A stretch of 64,000 nt of DNA from an uncultured Carboxylicivirga sp. (GCF_963668385.1 NZ_OY764327.1:2976001-3040000), one strand, 5' to 3'. Numbered from the stretch's first letter, positions 1 to 7,246 are shown. The notes: a model not told the origin generated them from the sequence alone. Made by a program: numbers and translations.

Positions 1-330
1 CATTGCAATAAACAAGAGTCCAAGATATGAAGTGCCATTAATCCCCCAATATGCAAATTCATTGTAATTCAAACGAAATCCAAGCACAAAGAAAACAAGT
101 CCTCCCACTACTCCAAGAACCTTACTCCATTTTGCAGAATTATTAGTTCCTAATTTTATAGCTCTCCCATTATTAAGCTTAATCCTTAACAAAAAGAAAT
201 CATATACAAACATTGATATTATTATTAAGGTAGTTAAAGGAATCATTATATAACTATCAAATCGCCTATATACGATATAAACTAAGAAATAGAGTATAAA
301 TAAAATAGAGAGTCTAACTATTGTCTTCAT
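1..330 (-). CDS. Small multi-pass membrane protein of cassette C14 (partial, C-terminus off window)
   Basis: An open minus frame starts at ATG 328-330 (MKTIVRLSILFILYFL...) and runs at least 110 codons to the window edge without a stop. It shows three hydrophobic stretches: residues 3-19, 25-42, and around 69-80 in a Gly/Val/Phe-rich segment. I do not recognise the family. It lies in the cassette ending at attC-1, about 80 bp from the cassette boundary, in the same orientation as the other cassette genes. Function is unknown. Small inner-membrane proteins are the commonest content of this array. Confidence 0.6.
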   Translation of the reverse strand, partial: MKTIVRLSILFILYFLVYIVYRRFDSYIMIPLTTLIIISMFVYDFFLLRIKLNNGRAIKLGTNNSAKWSKVLGVVGGLVFFVLGFRLNYNEFAYWGINGTSYLGLLFIAM

Positions 331-406
331 TTATTATGGTTTTAGTCAATGCAAGGTTTTTTCATTCCGTTTAAATTTATATGTACTATCTCTGTCATGG
401 CATTGG

Positions 407-538
407 GCACAACGTTTGCTGGATGAAGTCGTGGCGCATTAGTCGTGGTGTCGTGTCACCCGTTAGGGGGACTAAGACAGTAGACTAAGGTGTCAGGACG
501 AGCAAAGCGCGCCATGCTTTATTTCCAGCGTGTTAGCG
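407..538 (-). repeat. attC-like site 1 (major family)
   Basis: The outer box gcacaac (407-413) opens the site and gttagcg (532-538) closes it. Inside, TTTGCTGG and CCAGC form the inner arms, separated from the boxes by unpaired GT-rich spacers. The centre (gtcgtggcgcat... agcgcgccatgc) forms an imperfect stem. It separates cassettes C14 and C13. Confidence 0.9.
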
Positions 539-880
539 GCTGGCCATTTATATTTATTAATGTCTTATAGTTCAAAGTTCAAGAACAGTTATAATTATTA
601 AAAGTCAGGAAATCTTTCAAGTCATATTGATAATTAATAGTCATGAAGTTTGATGTTTATTTAGTCACAATTAAAAATCGGATAAGTTGTCTGTAACTTT
701 AATCTTATAGTATAAGTGTCAAAAAAATTCTTTTAAGATATTTTGTCTTGATGAAATGAAAATTCCTCCTTGATAGAAAAAAATTTCTCCTTGATGAAAA
801 AATATTTTCTTCTTGATGGAAATCTCACCGCGTCTAAATGTTAAAAGCAATGCTTAGTTTTCGATTGCTCAACGGCTTGC
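539..880 (-). other. Cassette C13 body, no convincing gene, 21-22 bp tandem repeats
   Basis: This 350 bp cassette starts GTTAGCGG and ends CCGCTAAC, so its boundaries are intact. No minus-strand frame of useful length exists; the longest ATG frame I could read in part is about 21 codons (from ~642). Four imperfect tandem units with a TTGATG-like core (cores at 748, 770, 791, 813) occupy 742-830. On the cassette-coding strand the unit reads roughly CATCAAGGAGAAA. The rest is very AT-rich. It could be a decayed gene, a regulatory RNA, or a short repeat peptide. Confidence 0.55.
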
Positions 881-1011
881 CGCTAACGGTGGCTGGATGA
901 AGTCGTGGCGCATTAGTCGTGGTGTCGTGTCACCCGTTAGGGGGACTAAGACAGTAGACAAAGGCGTCAGGACGAGCAAAGCGCGCCATGCTTTATGCCA
1001 GCGTGTTGGGT
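881..1011 (-). repeat. attC-like site 2 (major family)
   Basis: Opens with cgctaac (881-887) and closes with gttgggt (1005-1011). The left spacer reads GGTG rather than GTTT and the right arm reads GCCAGC. The central stem matches the other major-family copies. The C12 gene runs into this site before stopping. Confidence 0.9.
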
Positions 1012-1524
1012 AGCGTACATTTTACTATTAATTTCACTTATTATCCTTTTGGCTTGGTCTGTGTTGATTTGTTTTCCAATCATTCTTTTCTTTTTTCTTA
1101 GGTTCACAACAACTTTTATAGTTGATAAACCAAAAAAATCAAGTCCAATTGATCCAAATCCTTTAGATGAATCACCAATTCCAATATTAATTATTTCTTT
1201 TTTTAGATACTTTTTTGATTGTCTAAATAGCCAAACGACTTTTGTGTGTTTTATATAATTTGAATGTATTTCAATATTTTCAGTCCCAATGAGGAGATAA
1301 AAAATGTTGAAAAAATTATAATACGTAGCCCAAAGGAAAATTGCTATTATTGTCAATAAAATAGGATTGACTTCTGCATAAATCAATTCGAATCCTATTC
1401 TAGAAATGATATAAACAAATCCTAAAAATAAAAAAGAAACAAAAGCAACAAGTCCTATTATAACCTTGTCCCTTTTAATATTAATAGTGGTGAATTCTGT
1501 ATTCTTTTTTATTTCGAAATTCAT
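967..1524 (-). CDS. Two-helix membrane protein with basic C-terminal domain (cassette C12)
   Basis: The 185-residue product has two hydrophobic hairpin helices (about residues 22-46 and 54-77) followed by a ~100-residue soluble part rich in Lys and beta-prone stretches (ENIEIHSNYIKHTKVVW, then GLDFFGLSTIKVVVNL). This layout resembles bacterial PH-like/YcxB-type membrane proteins, which is inference from architecture only. The ATG at 1522-1524 lies ~45 bp inside the cassette boundary. The stop codon falls inside attC-2, so the last ~14 residues are encoded by the recombination site. Function is unknown. Confidence 0.7.
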   Translation of the reverse strand: MNFEIKKNTEFTTINIKRDKVIIGLVAFVSFLFLGFVYIISRIGFELIYAEVNPILLTIIAIFLWATYYNFFNIFYLLIGTENIEIHSNYIKHTKVVWLFRQSKKYLKKEIINIGIGDSSKGFGSIGLDFFGLSTIKVVVNLRKKKRMIGKQINTDQAKRIISEINSKMYATQHAGIKHGALCSS

Positions 1525-1560
1525 GTTTTTTACTAGATGTTCTTGTTAGGAAGGTATGCT

Positions 1561-1691
1561 ACCCAACGTTTGCTGGATGAAGTCGTGGCGCGTTAGTCGT
1601 GGTGTCGTGTCACCCGATAGGGGGACAAAGACAGTAGACAAAGGCGTCAGGACGAGGCGAACGAGCCATGCTTTATTCCAGTGTGTTACGC
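1561..1691 (-). repeat. attC-like site 3 (major family; identical to site 10 beyond the left box)
   Basis: Opens with acccaac (1561-1567) and closes with gttacgc (1685-1691). It carries the variant bases cccgataggg, gacaaagac and gaggcgaacgagcc, and a CCAGTG right arm. All of these are shared with site 10 at 5964-6094. It is the attC of duplicated cassette C11. Confidence 0.92.
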
Positions 1692-1841
1692 CCTGTTGGT
1701 TTTTTGTTTCAAGTTAGTTTAATTTCCCAATTGGACATAATTCTCCCACTTAGGTTCCTTGTAATTATTCGATCAAATTATTGTCCGAATATACAAGTTA
1801 GTCCGTGTTTATTGAGCTGGTCTCGCTCTTATATATCAAAT

Positions 1842-2069
1842 CTATTTTATTCGTTTTGCTCTACGATCTAAATTTTGTTTTTCAGAACGTTTTTGTCTGA
1901 AGTCCTCTAATTTGATTTTCGAACAAAGCTTATTAAACTGGATTTCTTTGTCTAATTCAGTCTGTATTATTTTTCGAGTTTTTTCGAGTCCTGCTGGTTG
2001 TCCTGTTGATGTATTAATTTCAATTTTATATGCTGGTTTTCTCCGTCCGTCCGACTTTTGAGAATTCAT
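1842..2069 (-). CDS. Small basic protein of duplicated cassette C11
   Basis: This 75-residue, strongly basic, probably helical protein (starts MNSQKSDGRRKPAYK, ends RRAKRIK) begins 60 bp from the cassette boundary. An identical copy lies at 6245-6472 in cassette C4. The two cassettes agree over about 570 bp, including the attC on their left, so the copies are recent. There is no transmembrane segment or recognised domain. The Lys/Arg-rich C-terminus could bind nucleic acid, but that is only a guess. About 150 bp between its stop and attC-3 hold nothing recognised. Confidence 0.55.
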   Translation of the reverse strand: MNSQKSDGRRKPAYKIEINTSTGQPAGLEKTRKIIQTELDKEIQFNKLCSKIKLEDFRQKRSEKQNLDRRAKRIK

Positions 2070-2122
2070 TCACGTCTGTTTTTATTTGTTAATGATTCTT
2101 ATGCACTGAGTTTTATAATAGG

Positions 2123-2312
2123 GCGTAACGGTGGTTGCATGGCGTCGTAAGGGGATTTAGCCTCACAAACTTTCATAATTGCGCTAAGCCAAAGGGCATA
2201 TTTGTTTTACATTTCTTTTTTAAAGCCAAATTTGCAATTTGGCGCTGGTCGACTTTGCAGAGGCCTACCCAAATTCAGCGAATCCCTTATGCGCTATTGC
2301 AACGTGTTGGGT
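2123..2312 (-). repeat. attC-like site 4 (divergent, long)
   Basis: Opens with gcgtaac (2123-2129) and closes with gttgggt (2306-2312), 190 bp in total. The arms GGTTGCATGGCG and CGCTATTGCAACG pair, and the pairing continues through gtaaggggatt/aatcccttat. The internal sequence is unrelated to the major family, but the box-spacer-arm plan is the same. Confidence 0.88.
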
Positions 2313-2809
2313 GTTGTGCTTTTCTGTTTATTTATTTCTTCCAATATAGTTTTAAAACAGTATAAAAATTGATTTTTAGATCCAATTCTGTTAAAGATCC
2401 GAAATGAGTCGTCTTTCAAAACTACTGTAATTGTGTCTGGTTTAGAATAAGTATTATATCCAGAGTTTCCTATAAATACAAAGTCGTCAATAACTATTGA
2501 TTTTAGAACCGATTTAAATATATCTGTATAACTTTCACTAAACTCAATTTTCTTTATGTCCGAATAGTTAAAAGTTTCTTTGCTATTAAAAATTGGTAAA
2601 ATACTTTTACCATTAAGTTCAAATCTGTCCTTAAATATTTGAATACACCTGTCTTTTATTAAAAAACTCATTAAGATTAAATATAATCCGACTAATATTA
2701 CCAATGTATTAATCCATATAACAGTAATGATTGTCGCGATTCCAAGAAGAATTAAAACTATTCTTAGAATTACTTTAGTCGTATTATTCTCTTTGTATTC
2801 TTTAATCAT
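2294..2809 (-). CDS. Two-helix membrane protein with soluble C-terminal domain (cassette C10)
   Basis: The 171-residue product has hydrophobic segments at about residues 13-30 and 32-48, then a ~115-residue soluble part with alternating beta-like segments (CIQIFKDRFELNGK, then DTITVVLKDDSFRIF). Its architecture resembles the proteins of cassettes C12 and C9, although I see no obvious sequence identity. The gene starts 62 bp inside the cassette. Its last ~6 codons and its stop lie in attC-4. A PH-like membrane protein is plausible; function is unknown. Confidence 0.7.
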   Translation of the reverse strand: MIKEYKENNTTKVILRIVLILLGIATIITVIWINTLVILVGLYLILMSFLIKDRCIQIFKDRFELNGKSILPIFNSKETFNYSDIKKIEFSESYTDIFKSVLKSIVIDDFVFIGNSGYNTYSKPDTITVVLKDDSFRIFNRIGSKNQFLYCFKTILEEINKQKSTTPNTLQ

Positions 2810-2864
2810 GAATTTAAATTATTGAGAGAACGGAATAATTGATTTACGTGCATTCCAGCATTAC

Positions 2865-2996
2865 ACCCAACGTTTGCTGGATGAAGTCGTGGCGCGTTAG
2901 TCGTGGTGTCGTGTCACCCCCTAGGGGGACTAAGACGGTAGACTAAGGTGTCAGGACGAGCCGAACGAGCCATGATTTATTTCCAGCGTGTTAGCT
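2865..2996 (-). repeat. attC-like site 5 (major family)
   Basis: Opens with acccaac (2865-2871) and closes with gttagct (2990-2996). Distinguishing bases are cccctagggggac in the centre and ccgaacgagcc in the right stem. It separates cassettes C10 and C9. Confidence 0.9.
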
Positions 2997-3004
2997 TGCG
3001 TTTT

Positions 3005-3547
3005 TTAAATTTTATATTCGACCTTATATAACTTAATAACATCTTGCCAATGTTTAAAGATAGGTGTAAGATTTTCAAAGTCTTTTAAACTAAAGATTTC
3101 AATTTCAAAATCATATTTTAGATTCTGAATACAAAATATTATTTGAGTAGCAACTTCAGTTTCATATCGCTCATCACCCTCGTAAGGCAAATCTTTAATT
3201 ACTTTCAGTTCTTCAATTAACCGTATTTCAAAAGATTGGTTTATTTTCTTACTAATAACTTCGATTTTTTCTTTGCTTAAATATATTTGGCCATTTCTAA
3301 ATGGCACAAGTCTTGGAATAGAAATAAAAACAACAAAAGAAATTAGAAATCCAATCCAGCCAACAACTCTCCAAATTTCATTTATTCCAAATAGCCATTC
3401 AAAAACAGTTATGTCTTTTTCGCCATATTCTATATAAATCCATTGAAAAAGGAAGAAGAATATAAATGTTAATACAAGCGATGTCACTTGCAACAACCTT
3501 GCTGTCAATCTTCTCTTTCTATCTATATAGTTAAATTTATACTTCAT
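3005..3547 (-). CDS. Two-helix membrane protein with C-terminal soluble domain (cassette C9)
   Basis: The 180-residue product has a basic N-terminus (KYKFNYIDRKRR), hydrophobic segments at about residues 18-38 and 62-78, and a ~100-residue soluble domain (QIYLSKEKIEVISKK, then a long amphipathic C-terminal part). It is the third protein in this array with two N-proximal helices followed by a PH-like length of soluble sequence. The ATG at 3545-3547 is ~105 bp from the cassette boundary, so the cassette could hold its own promoter. The stop lies just before the attC-5 box. Family is unrecognised. Confidence 0.7.
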   Translation of the reverse strand: MKYKFNYIDRKRRLTARLLQVTSLVLTFIFFFLFQWIYIEYGEKDITVFEWLFGINEIWRVVGWIGFLISFVVFISIPRLVPFRNGQIYLSKEKIEVISKKINQSFEIRLIEELKVIKDLPYEGDERYETEVATQIIFCIQNLKYDFEIEIFSLKDFENLTPIFKHWQDVIKLYKVEYKI

Positions 3548-3646
3548 AAAAATAGTACTTTCTCGTATCTTGTTTGCTACTTATATGCTTGACTGGACCT
3601 TTTTTAAGGAATAAAATGGATATTTATGTATTATGTGGTAAATGCA

Positions 3647-3777
3647 AGCTAACGTTTGGCATAAGACCAGTGGTGGATTTTGCGCAGATTTCGTGTCCGC
3701 CAGGACTAAGAAATCAAACAACAATCCGCCCGACCAAAACTATACCGAACCACCATTGGGTTTATGCTTTGTTAGTT
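3647..3777 (-). repeat. attC-like site 6 (divergent)
   Basis: Opens with agctaac (3647-3653) and closes with gttagtt (3771-3777). Arms TTTGGCATAA and TTATGCTTTG pair, then CCAGTGGTGG pairs with CCACCATTGG. The interior is unrelated to the major family. Confidence 0.88.
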
Positions 3778-4236
3778 GCTGTTATTTTTCAACTTATGCC
3801 TTAAAATTTTCGATAATAATTTATAATAAAGTTCCCATAAGACAATTGTCGTCCAAATGCTGTATAAAAAATAATTCCATAGTCTTGAGCTCTCTGCAAT
3901 TTTAGTAAAACAACTACTATGATAATTAATAGTCTCATTCACATAAATTTTGAAAGTCAATAATAAAATTGAAATAATGAATATTGGAGTAAGAAGCTTC
4001 CATCTTAAAATGCCAAAATGACTTGTTAAACTTTTACATATGTCATAATGAAGTTTAACAAATACTACTGGGAGTGTAAAAACTATCAATAGTAATCCAT
4101 AATTCTTTTGTACGATTCCAAATAAGAAACCTATTCCCAATAAAATAAAAACACCAAAAATATAATTGATCACAGATCTGGTATATAACCTAAGTCTACT
4201 TATTAGTTCCATTATTTTCCATACTCTATTTGTCAA
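3772..4236 (-). CDS. Multi-pass membrane protein (cassette C8)
   Basis: The 154-residue, mostly hydrophobic product has likely membrane helices at about residues 22-40, 46-62, 81-98 and 121-137, with no soluble domain. Its stop codon overlaps the closing box of attC-6, so it uses the cassette completely on that side. The ATG at 4234-4236 is ~80 bp from the other cassette boundary. I recognise no family and no catalytic motif. It could be an immunity or toxin-like membrane protein, but there is no direct evidence. Confidence 0.65.
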   Translation of the reverse strand: MTNRVWKIMELISRLRLYTRSVINYIFGVFILLGIGFLFGIVQKNYGLLLIVFTLPVVFVKLHYDICKSLTSHFGILRWKLLTPIFIISILLLTFKIYVNETINYHSSCFTKIAESSRLWNYFLYSIWTTIVLWELYYKLLSKILRHKLKNNSN

Positions 4237-4307
4237 CTGTTAATATTAGTCGTAATCATTCTCAATATACTTCTTGAAAGATTATTCTCAATAACGTCAG
4301 CAATAGC

Positions 4308-4399
4308 AACTAACTTCTAACTAGGCGCTGAAATGGAAACTGCTATTATATGTGAATATAATAGCCGGTTTCTGTTTTTGCGTTTAGTGAGTGTTATGG
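4308..4399 (-). repeat. attC-like site 7 (divergent, short)
   Basis: Opens with aactaac (4308-4314) and closes with gttatgg (4393-4399), 92 bp. Arms ACTAGGCGC and GCGTTTAGT pair, and the centre is a hairpin, GCTATTATAT/ATATAATAGC. It separates cassettes C8 and C7. Confidence 0.85.
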
Positions 4400-4400
4400 G

Positions 4401-4423
4401 CTGTTATTAAAAAAAAATAACAG
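4401..4423. other. Hairpin at the distal end of cassette C7
   Basis: CTGTTATT and AATAACAG (8 bp, perfect) flank a run of seven A. On the minus strand the loop is seven T. It lies between the structured element and attC-7. It could be a transcript-end structure, although no U-tract follows the stem. Confidence 0.4.
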
Positions 4424-4479
4424 CGAACCCGTTGTCGGTATTGTCCTTTGCTAGGCTATTTATCCCGTTTTTTGGTTTC

Positions 4480-4758
4480 ACCCTGTTTCGGCTACACGTA
4501 TTCTCTATTATATTTTATATGGAGTGTCCGTGTGCCAGGTCTAAAAGTAGTCATTCTTAAAAGGTCCGTTTTGTTTGAGAAGGTTTAAATCAAACTTGAC
4601 TTTTTGATTTAAATCGAATAACTTCTCTCTCCAAAGTTGATTGGACGGCTTCTCGTCCGAAAAGGCGACTTTTCAACGGTATCACCGTATCAACTTTGAT
4701 CCTTCTTTCAAATCAAAACTTTCCATATACTATATGACTACTTTTAGTCAAACAGGGT
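4480..4758. ncRNA. Multibranched structured element filling ORF-less cassette C7
   Basis: Nested helices can be read directly. Outer stem: ACCCTGTTT 4480-4488 with AAACAGGGT 4750-4758. Long stem, 14 bp without mismatch: 4541-4554 with 4734-4747. Next, GTTTTG-TTTGA-GAAGG 4568-4583 pairs with 4701-4719, with two small bulges. Inside is a 10 bp hairpin (4584-4593/4604-4613) and a 10 bp stem CAAAGTTGAT 4632-4641/4689-4698. That last stem holds three hairpins: GGACG 4643-4658, GAAAAG with a GCGA loop 4659-4674, and ACGGT/ACCGT 4676-4688. The cassette has no ORF. A non-coding RNA is the simplest reading. The strand is uncertain: cassette direction implies minus, while the GNRA-type GCGA loop appears on plus. 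Confidence 0.6.
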
Positions 4759-4788
4759 AAAGCTTAAGTTTCAATACTCGACTATGGG

Positions 4789-4920
4789 CCATAACGTTTG
4801 CTGGATGAAGTCGTGGCGCGTTAGTCGTGGTGTCGTGTCACCCGATAGGGGGACTAAGACAGTTGACTAAAGTGTCAGGACGAGCCGACCGAGCCATGCT
4901 TTATTTCCAGCGTGTTAGCC
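4789..4920 (-). repeat. attC-like site 8 (major family)
   Basis: Opens with ccataac (4789-4795) and closes with gttagcc (4914-4920). Right-stem bases are ccgaccgagcc. Its opening box matches the start of cassette C7 (GTTATGG) over 7 bp, the weakest boundary match in the array. Confidence 0.9.
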
Positions 4921-4932
4921 CTTGTTGTTTTA

Positions 4933-5373
4933 TTAATAATCTAAAAATGTTGCAACACGAATAATGTCTGCATAATTGTCAAGTAGACTTATTTCTGAAA
5001 TAAATTCAGATTCCGTCATTAATTTCAAATTCGTAATGGGATACAGATGCTTGGTCTTAGAAATAATTTTTCTTTTTAATTCATCCAATGAAATCTGAAT
5101 ACCACTATTTGTCGTACTGAAAATAACTTGTAACCTTGATTGTCCAAAAAATTTAAATAAAGGCCCTGTCTTACTTAAAATTTTATGGGTAATTATTTTG
5201 ATATAATACCCATTGCTGTCAATTAAGATTCTTTTGTAATGCTTGTCAAGATCATTTTCATTAATATGATGAATTGCATCTTTTTCTTCTTCTAAAATCT
5301 CTACAAATCCTTTTTCCCCATTGAAAACCCAATCTGTAAGTTCGATCAATGGATATTTTATTTCACTAGTCAA
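4933..5373 (-). CDS. Soluble protein of unknown function (cassette C6)
   Basis: The 146-residue soluble protein has acidic and aromatic stretches (TDWVFNGEKGFVEILEEEKD at about 13-32) and no transmembrane segment or signal peptide. I recognise no family. The ATG at 5371-5373 is 51 bp from the cassette boundary and the stop lies ~13 bp before the attC-8 box, so the gene fills its cassette. Composition looks like a genuine globular alpha/beta protein. Confidence 0.7.
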   Translation of the reverse strand: MTSEIKYPLIELTDWVFNGEKGFVEILEEEKDAIHHINENDLDKHYKRILIDSNGYYIKIITHKILSKTGPLFKFFGQSRLQVIFSTTNSGIQISLDELKRKIISKTKHLYPITNLKLMTESEFISEISLLDNYADIIRVATFLDY

Positions 5374-5417
5374 TTATTTTCAATATTTATGAAATGAACG
5401 TTTGGTTATTCAATAAG

Positions 5418-5548
5418 GGCTAACGTTTGCTGGATGAAGTCGTGGCGCGTTAGTCGTGGTGTCGTGTCACCCGTTAGGGGGACTAAGACAGTAGACAAAG
5501 GCGTCAGGACGAGCAAAGCGCGCCATGCTTTATTCCAGCGTGTTACAG
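5418..5548 (-). repeat. attC-like site 9 (major family)
   Basis: Opens with ggctaac (5418-5424) and closes with gttacag (5542-5548). The right stem is agcaaagcgcgccatgc, as in sites 1 and 2. It separates cassettes C6 and C5. Confidence 0.9.
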
Positions 5549-5568
5549 GCCGTGTGTTATTCTTGTTT

Positions 5569-5820
5569 TGTTTTTCTGTCATATATTTTTCATTTTCCGA
5601 CACATCTATTTGATTTACTGTCTCAAGAAAATGATTCTCCGTCATATATTTATTGCTTATCATCTACTACAAATCATGTTCAGTCATGTGTTTTTCATTT
5701 TCAGTCACCTATAAATCATTTTCTGCCACTAACTTTTCATAAACCGATGCCAGAAAATCAAATTTTCATGACCGGGAATCATAATTTCATCGTCGTGAAT
5801 GAAAATTTAAATAATTCACA
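5569..5820 (-). repeat. Twelve degenerate 21 bp tandem repeats in cassette C5
   Basis: Units start at 5569 and every 21 bp to 5800. The consensus on plus is about TCATTTTCNGTCANNTATTTT. Units at 5674, 5695 and 5716 match best. Twenty-one bases equal seven codons. On the cassette strand one frame gives heptads such as VTENEKH, MTENHFL and VSENEKY, but with TAG codons between some of them. The only open stretch (ATG at 5663) runs through attC-9 to a stop at 5406. I therefore do not call a gene with confidence; a decayed or programmed repeat peptide is possible. Confidence 0.7.
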
Positions 5821-5963
5821 AAAAAATGTAGAGTTGAAGTCAAAATAAAGTTAATGTCTTTAAAACGTACAACATGGTCACAGAAATTGAAATAATTGTC
5901 AGTCTTAATGTTTGAGTGTTTTACTAAAATACAGATACAAGGACGAGAAGTACCCGACATGGC

Positions 5964-6094
5964 CTGTAACGTTTGCTGGATGAAGTCGTGGCGCGTTAGT
6001 CGTGGTGTCGTGTCACCCGATAGGGGGACAAAGACAGTAGACAAAGGCGTCAGGACGAGGCGAACGAGCCATGCTTTATTCCAGTGTGTTACGC
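5964..6094 (-). repeat. attC-like site 10 (major family; identical to site 3 beyond the left box)
   Basis: Opens with ctgtaac (5964-5970) and closes with gttacgc (6088-6094). It shares every variant base of site 3. It is the attC of cassette C4, the second copy of the duplicated cassette. Confidence 0.92.
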
Positions 6095-6244
6095 CCTGTT
6101 GGTTTTTTGTTTCAAGTTAGTTTAATTTCCCAATTGGACATAATTCTCCCACTTAGGTTCCTTGTAATTATTCGATCAAATTATTGTCCGAATATACAAG
6201 TTAGTCCGTGTTTATTGAGCTGGTCTCGCTCTTATATATCAAAT

Positions 6245-6472
6245 CTATTTTATTCGTTTTGCTCTACGATCTAAATTTTGTTTTTCAGAACGTTTTTGTC
6301 TGAAGTCCTCTAATTTGATTTTCGAACAAAGCTTATTAAACTGGATTTCTTTGTCTAATTCAGTCTGTATTATTTTTCGAGTTTTTTCGAGTCCTGCTGG
6401 TTGTCCTGTTGATGTATTAATTTCAATTTTATATGCTGGTTTTCTCCGTCCGTCCGACTTTTGAGAATTCAT
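6245..6472 (-). CDS. Small basic protein of duplicated cassette C4
   Basis: This 75-residue protein is identical in every residue to the product of 1842-2069. The surrounding DNA is the same from the left attC through the right cassette boundary, at a constant offset of 4403 bp. The right-hand neighbours differ: the copy at 2129 meets attC-4, and this copy meets attC-11. The unit that was copied is therefore exactly one minus-strand cassette, gene plus its downstream attC. Function is unknown. Confidence 0.55.
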   Translation of the reverse strand: MNSQKSDGRRKPAYKIEINTSTGQPAGLEKTRKIIQTELDKEIQFNKLCSKIKLEDFRQKRSEKQNLDRRAKRIK

Positions 6473-6525
6473 TCACGTCTGTTTTTATTTGTTAATGATT
6501 CTTATGCACTGAGTTTTATAATAGG

Positions 6526-6656
6526 GCGTAACGTTTGTTGCAAGAAGCGTAGCAGAATCACGATGATTGCCGTCCGCAGGACGATTAAGCAATCTGGGTG
6601 ATTCTGTGGTGTTTCACGACCATGCACACTGCTATGATTTTTGCAACGTGTTATGC
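6526..6656 (-). repeat. attC-like site 11 (divergent)
   Basis: Opens with gcgtaac (6526-6532) and closes with gttatgc (6650-6656). Arms GTTTGTTGCAAG and TTTTTGCAACG pair, and inner GAATCACGATGATTGC pairs imperfectly with the gattctgtggtg region. It is distinct from the major family but the same length. Confidence 0.85.
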
Positions 6657-7105
6657 GCTGCCGGTTTTGTTATTTAAATTATTAATCGTTCTTAAAATCT
6701 GGTTAAACCTATTGAAACCCCGACACACTTCCCAAAATAGCCAACTATTAAAGCACCTCACCATTTTTGGCCAAATTTATGCAAAAGATCAGAGGCCCAA
6801 CTAAACTTCCAAACTAAGCAATTTGCAAGTCAGAAGGAGCGGGGCGGCCTTTTGTTAAACCGAGTGTGCTGACAATTTATACAACAGCTTAAACAGCCCG
6901 TAAATGTTGATGAGCACACTTTCAAAATTATGCGAAATCCTAACAAAGATGTTTAGCCGAGAGCGTTTCAAAAATAGGAAATGCTTGATAACCTAAATTG
7001 CCAAAATAATTAAGCTTGCGCGATGGCCGTGGGCTGCGCAAATTCATCTTTCGCCCGACTTTCGTAAAAAATCCTCCCAATAGTCATTGCTGTTCGTCGG
7101 TTAGC
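6657..7105 (-). other. Cassette C3 body, no gene recognised
   Basis: The cassette runs from GTTATGCGC to its complement GCGCATAAC. No minus-strand frame of 60 codons or more is present, and the plus frame at 6598-6804 crosses the attC and is unlikely. Short inverted repeats occur, for example GTGTGCT near 6863 with AGCACAC near 6913, and TTGCGC near 7015 with GCGCAA near 7035. They do not build a clear larger fold by eye. Confidence 0.5.
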
Positions 7106-7237
7106 GCATAACGTTTGCTGGATGAAGTCGTGGCCCATTAGTCGTGGTGTCGTGTCACCCGATAGGGGGACTAAGACGGTAGACTAAAGTGTCAGGACGA
7201 GCAACCCGCGCCATGCTTTATTTCCGGCGTGTTAGGC
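7106..7237 (-). repeat. attC-like site 12 (major family)
   Basis: Opens with gcataac (7106-7112) and closes with gttaggc (7231-7237). Variant bases are gtggcccatta, paired with aacccgcgccatgc, and a CCGGC right arm. It separates cassettes C3 and C2. Confidence 0.9.
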
Positions 7238-7246
7238 ACTGGCTGT

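Noticed and set aside
995-1258. Plus-strand frames over cassettes (also 1668-1871, 2135-2365, 3574-3905, 6071-6274, 6598-6804)
   Set aside because: They lie antisense to better cassette genes or start in attC sites, and all supported cassette genes are on the minus strand.
5406-5663. 85-codon minus frame beginning MISNKYMTEN
   Set aside because: About half of it is translated attC-9, and the upstream part continues in frame across TAG codons into the tandem repeats, so an open frame by chance is likely.
5787-6044. 85-codon minus frame beginning in attC-10
   Set aside because: It starts inside the recombination site and runs across the repeat cassette without a plausible start or protein-like composition.
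407-7237. CRISPR-like array of regular repeats
   Set aside because: Repeats are ~131 bp, spacing varies from 350 to 970 bp, the intervals contain genes, and boundary boxes match cassette ends. This is a cassette array.
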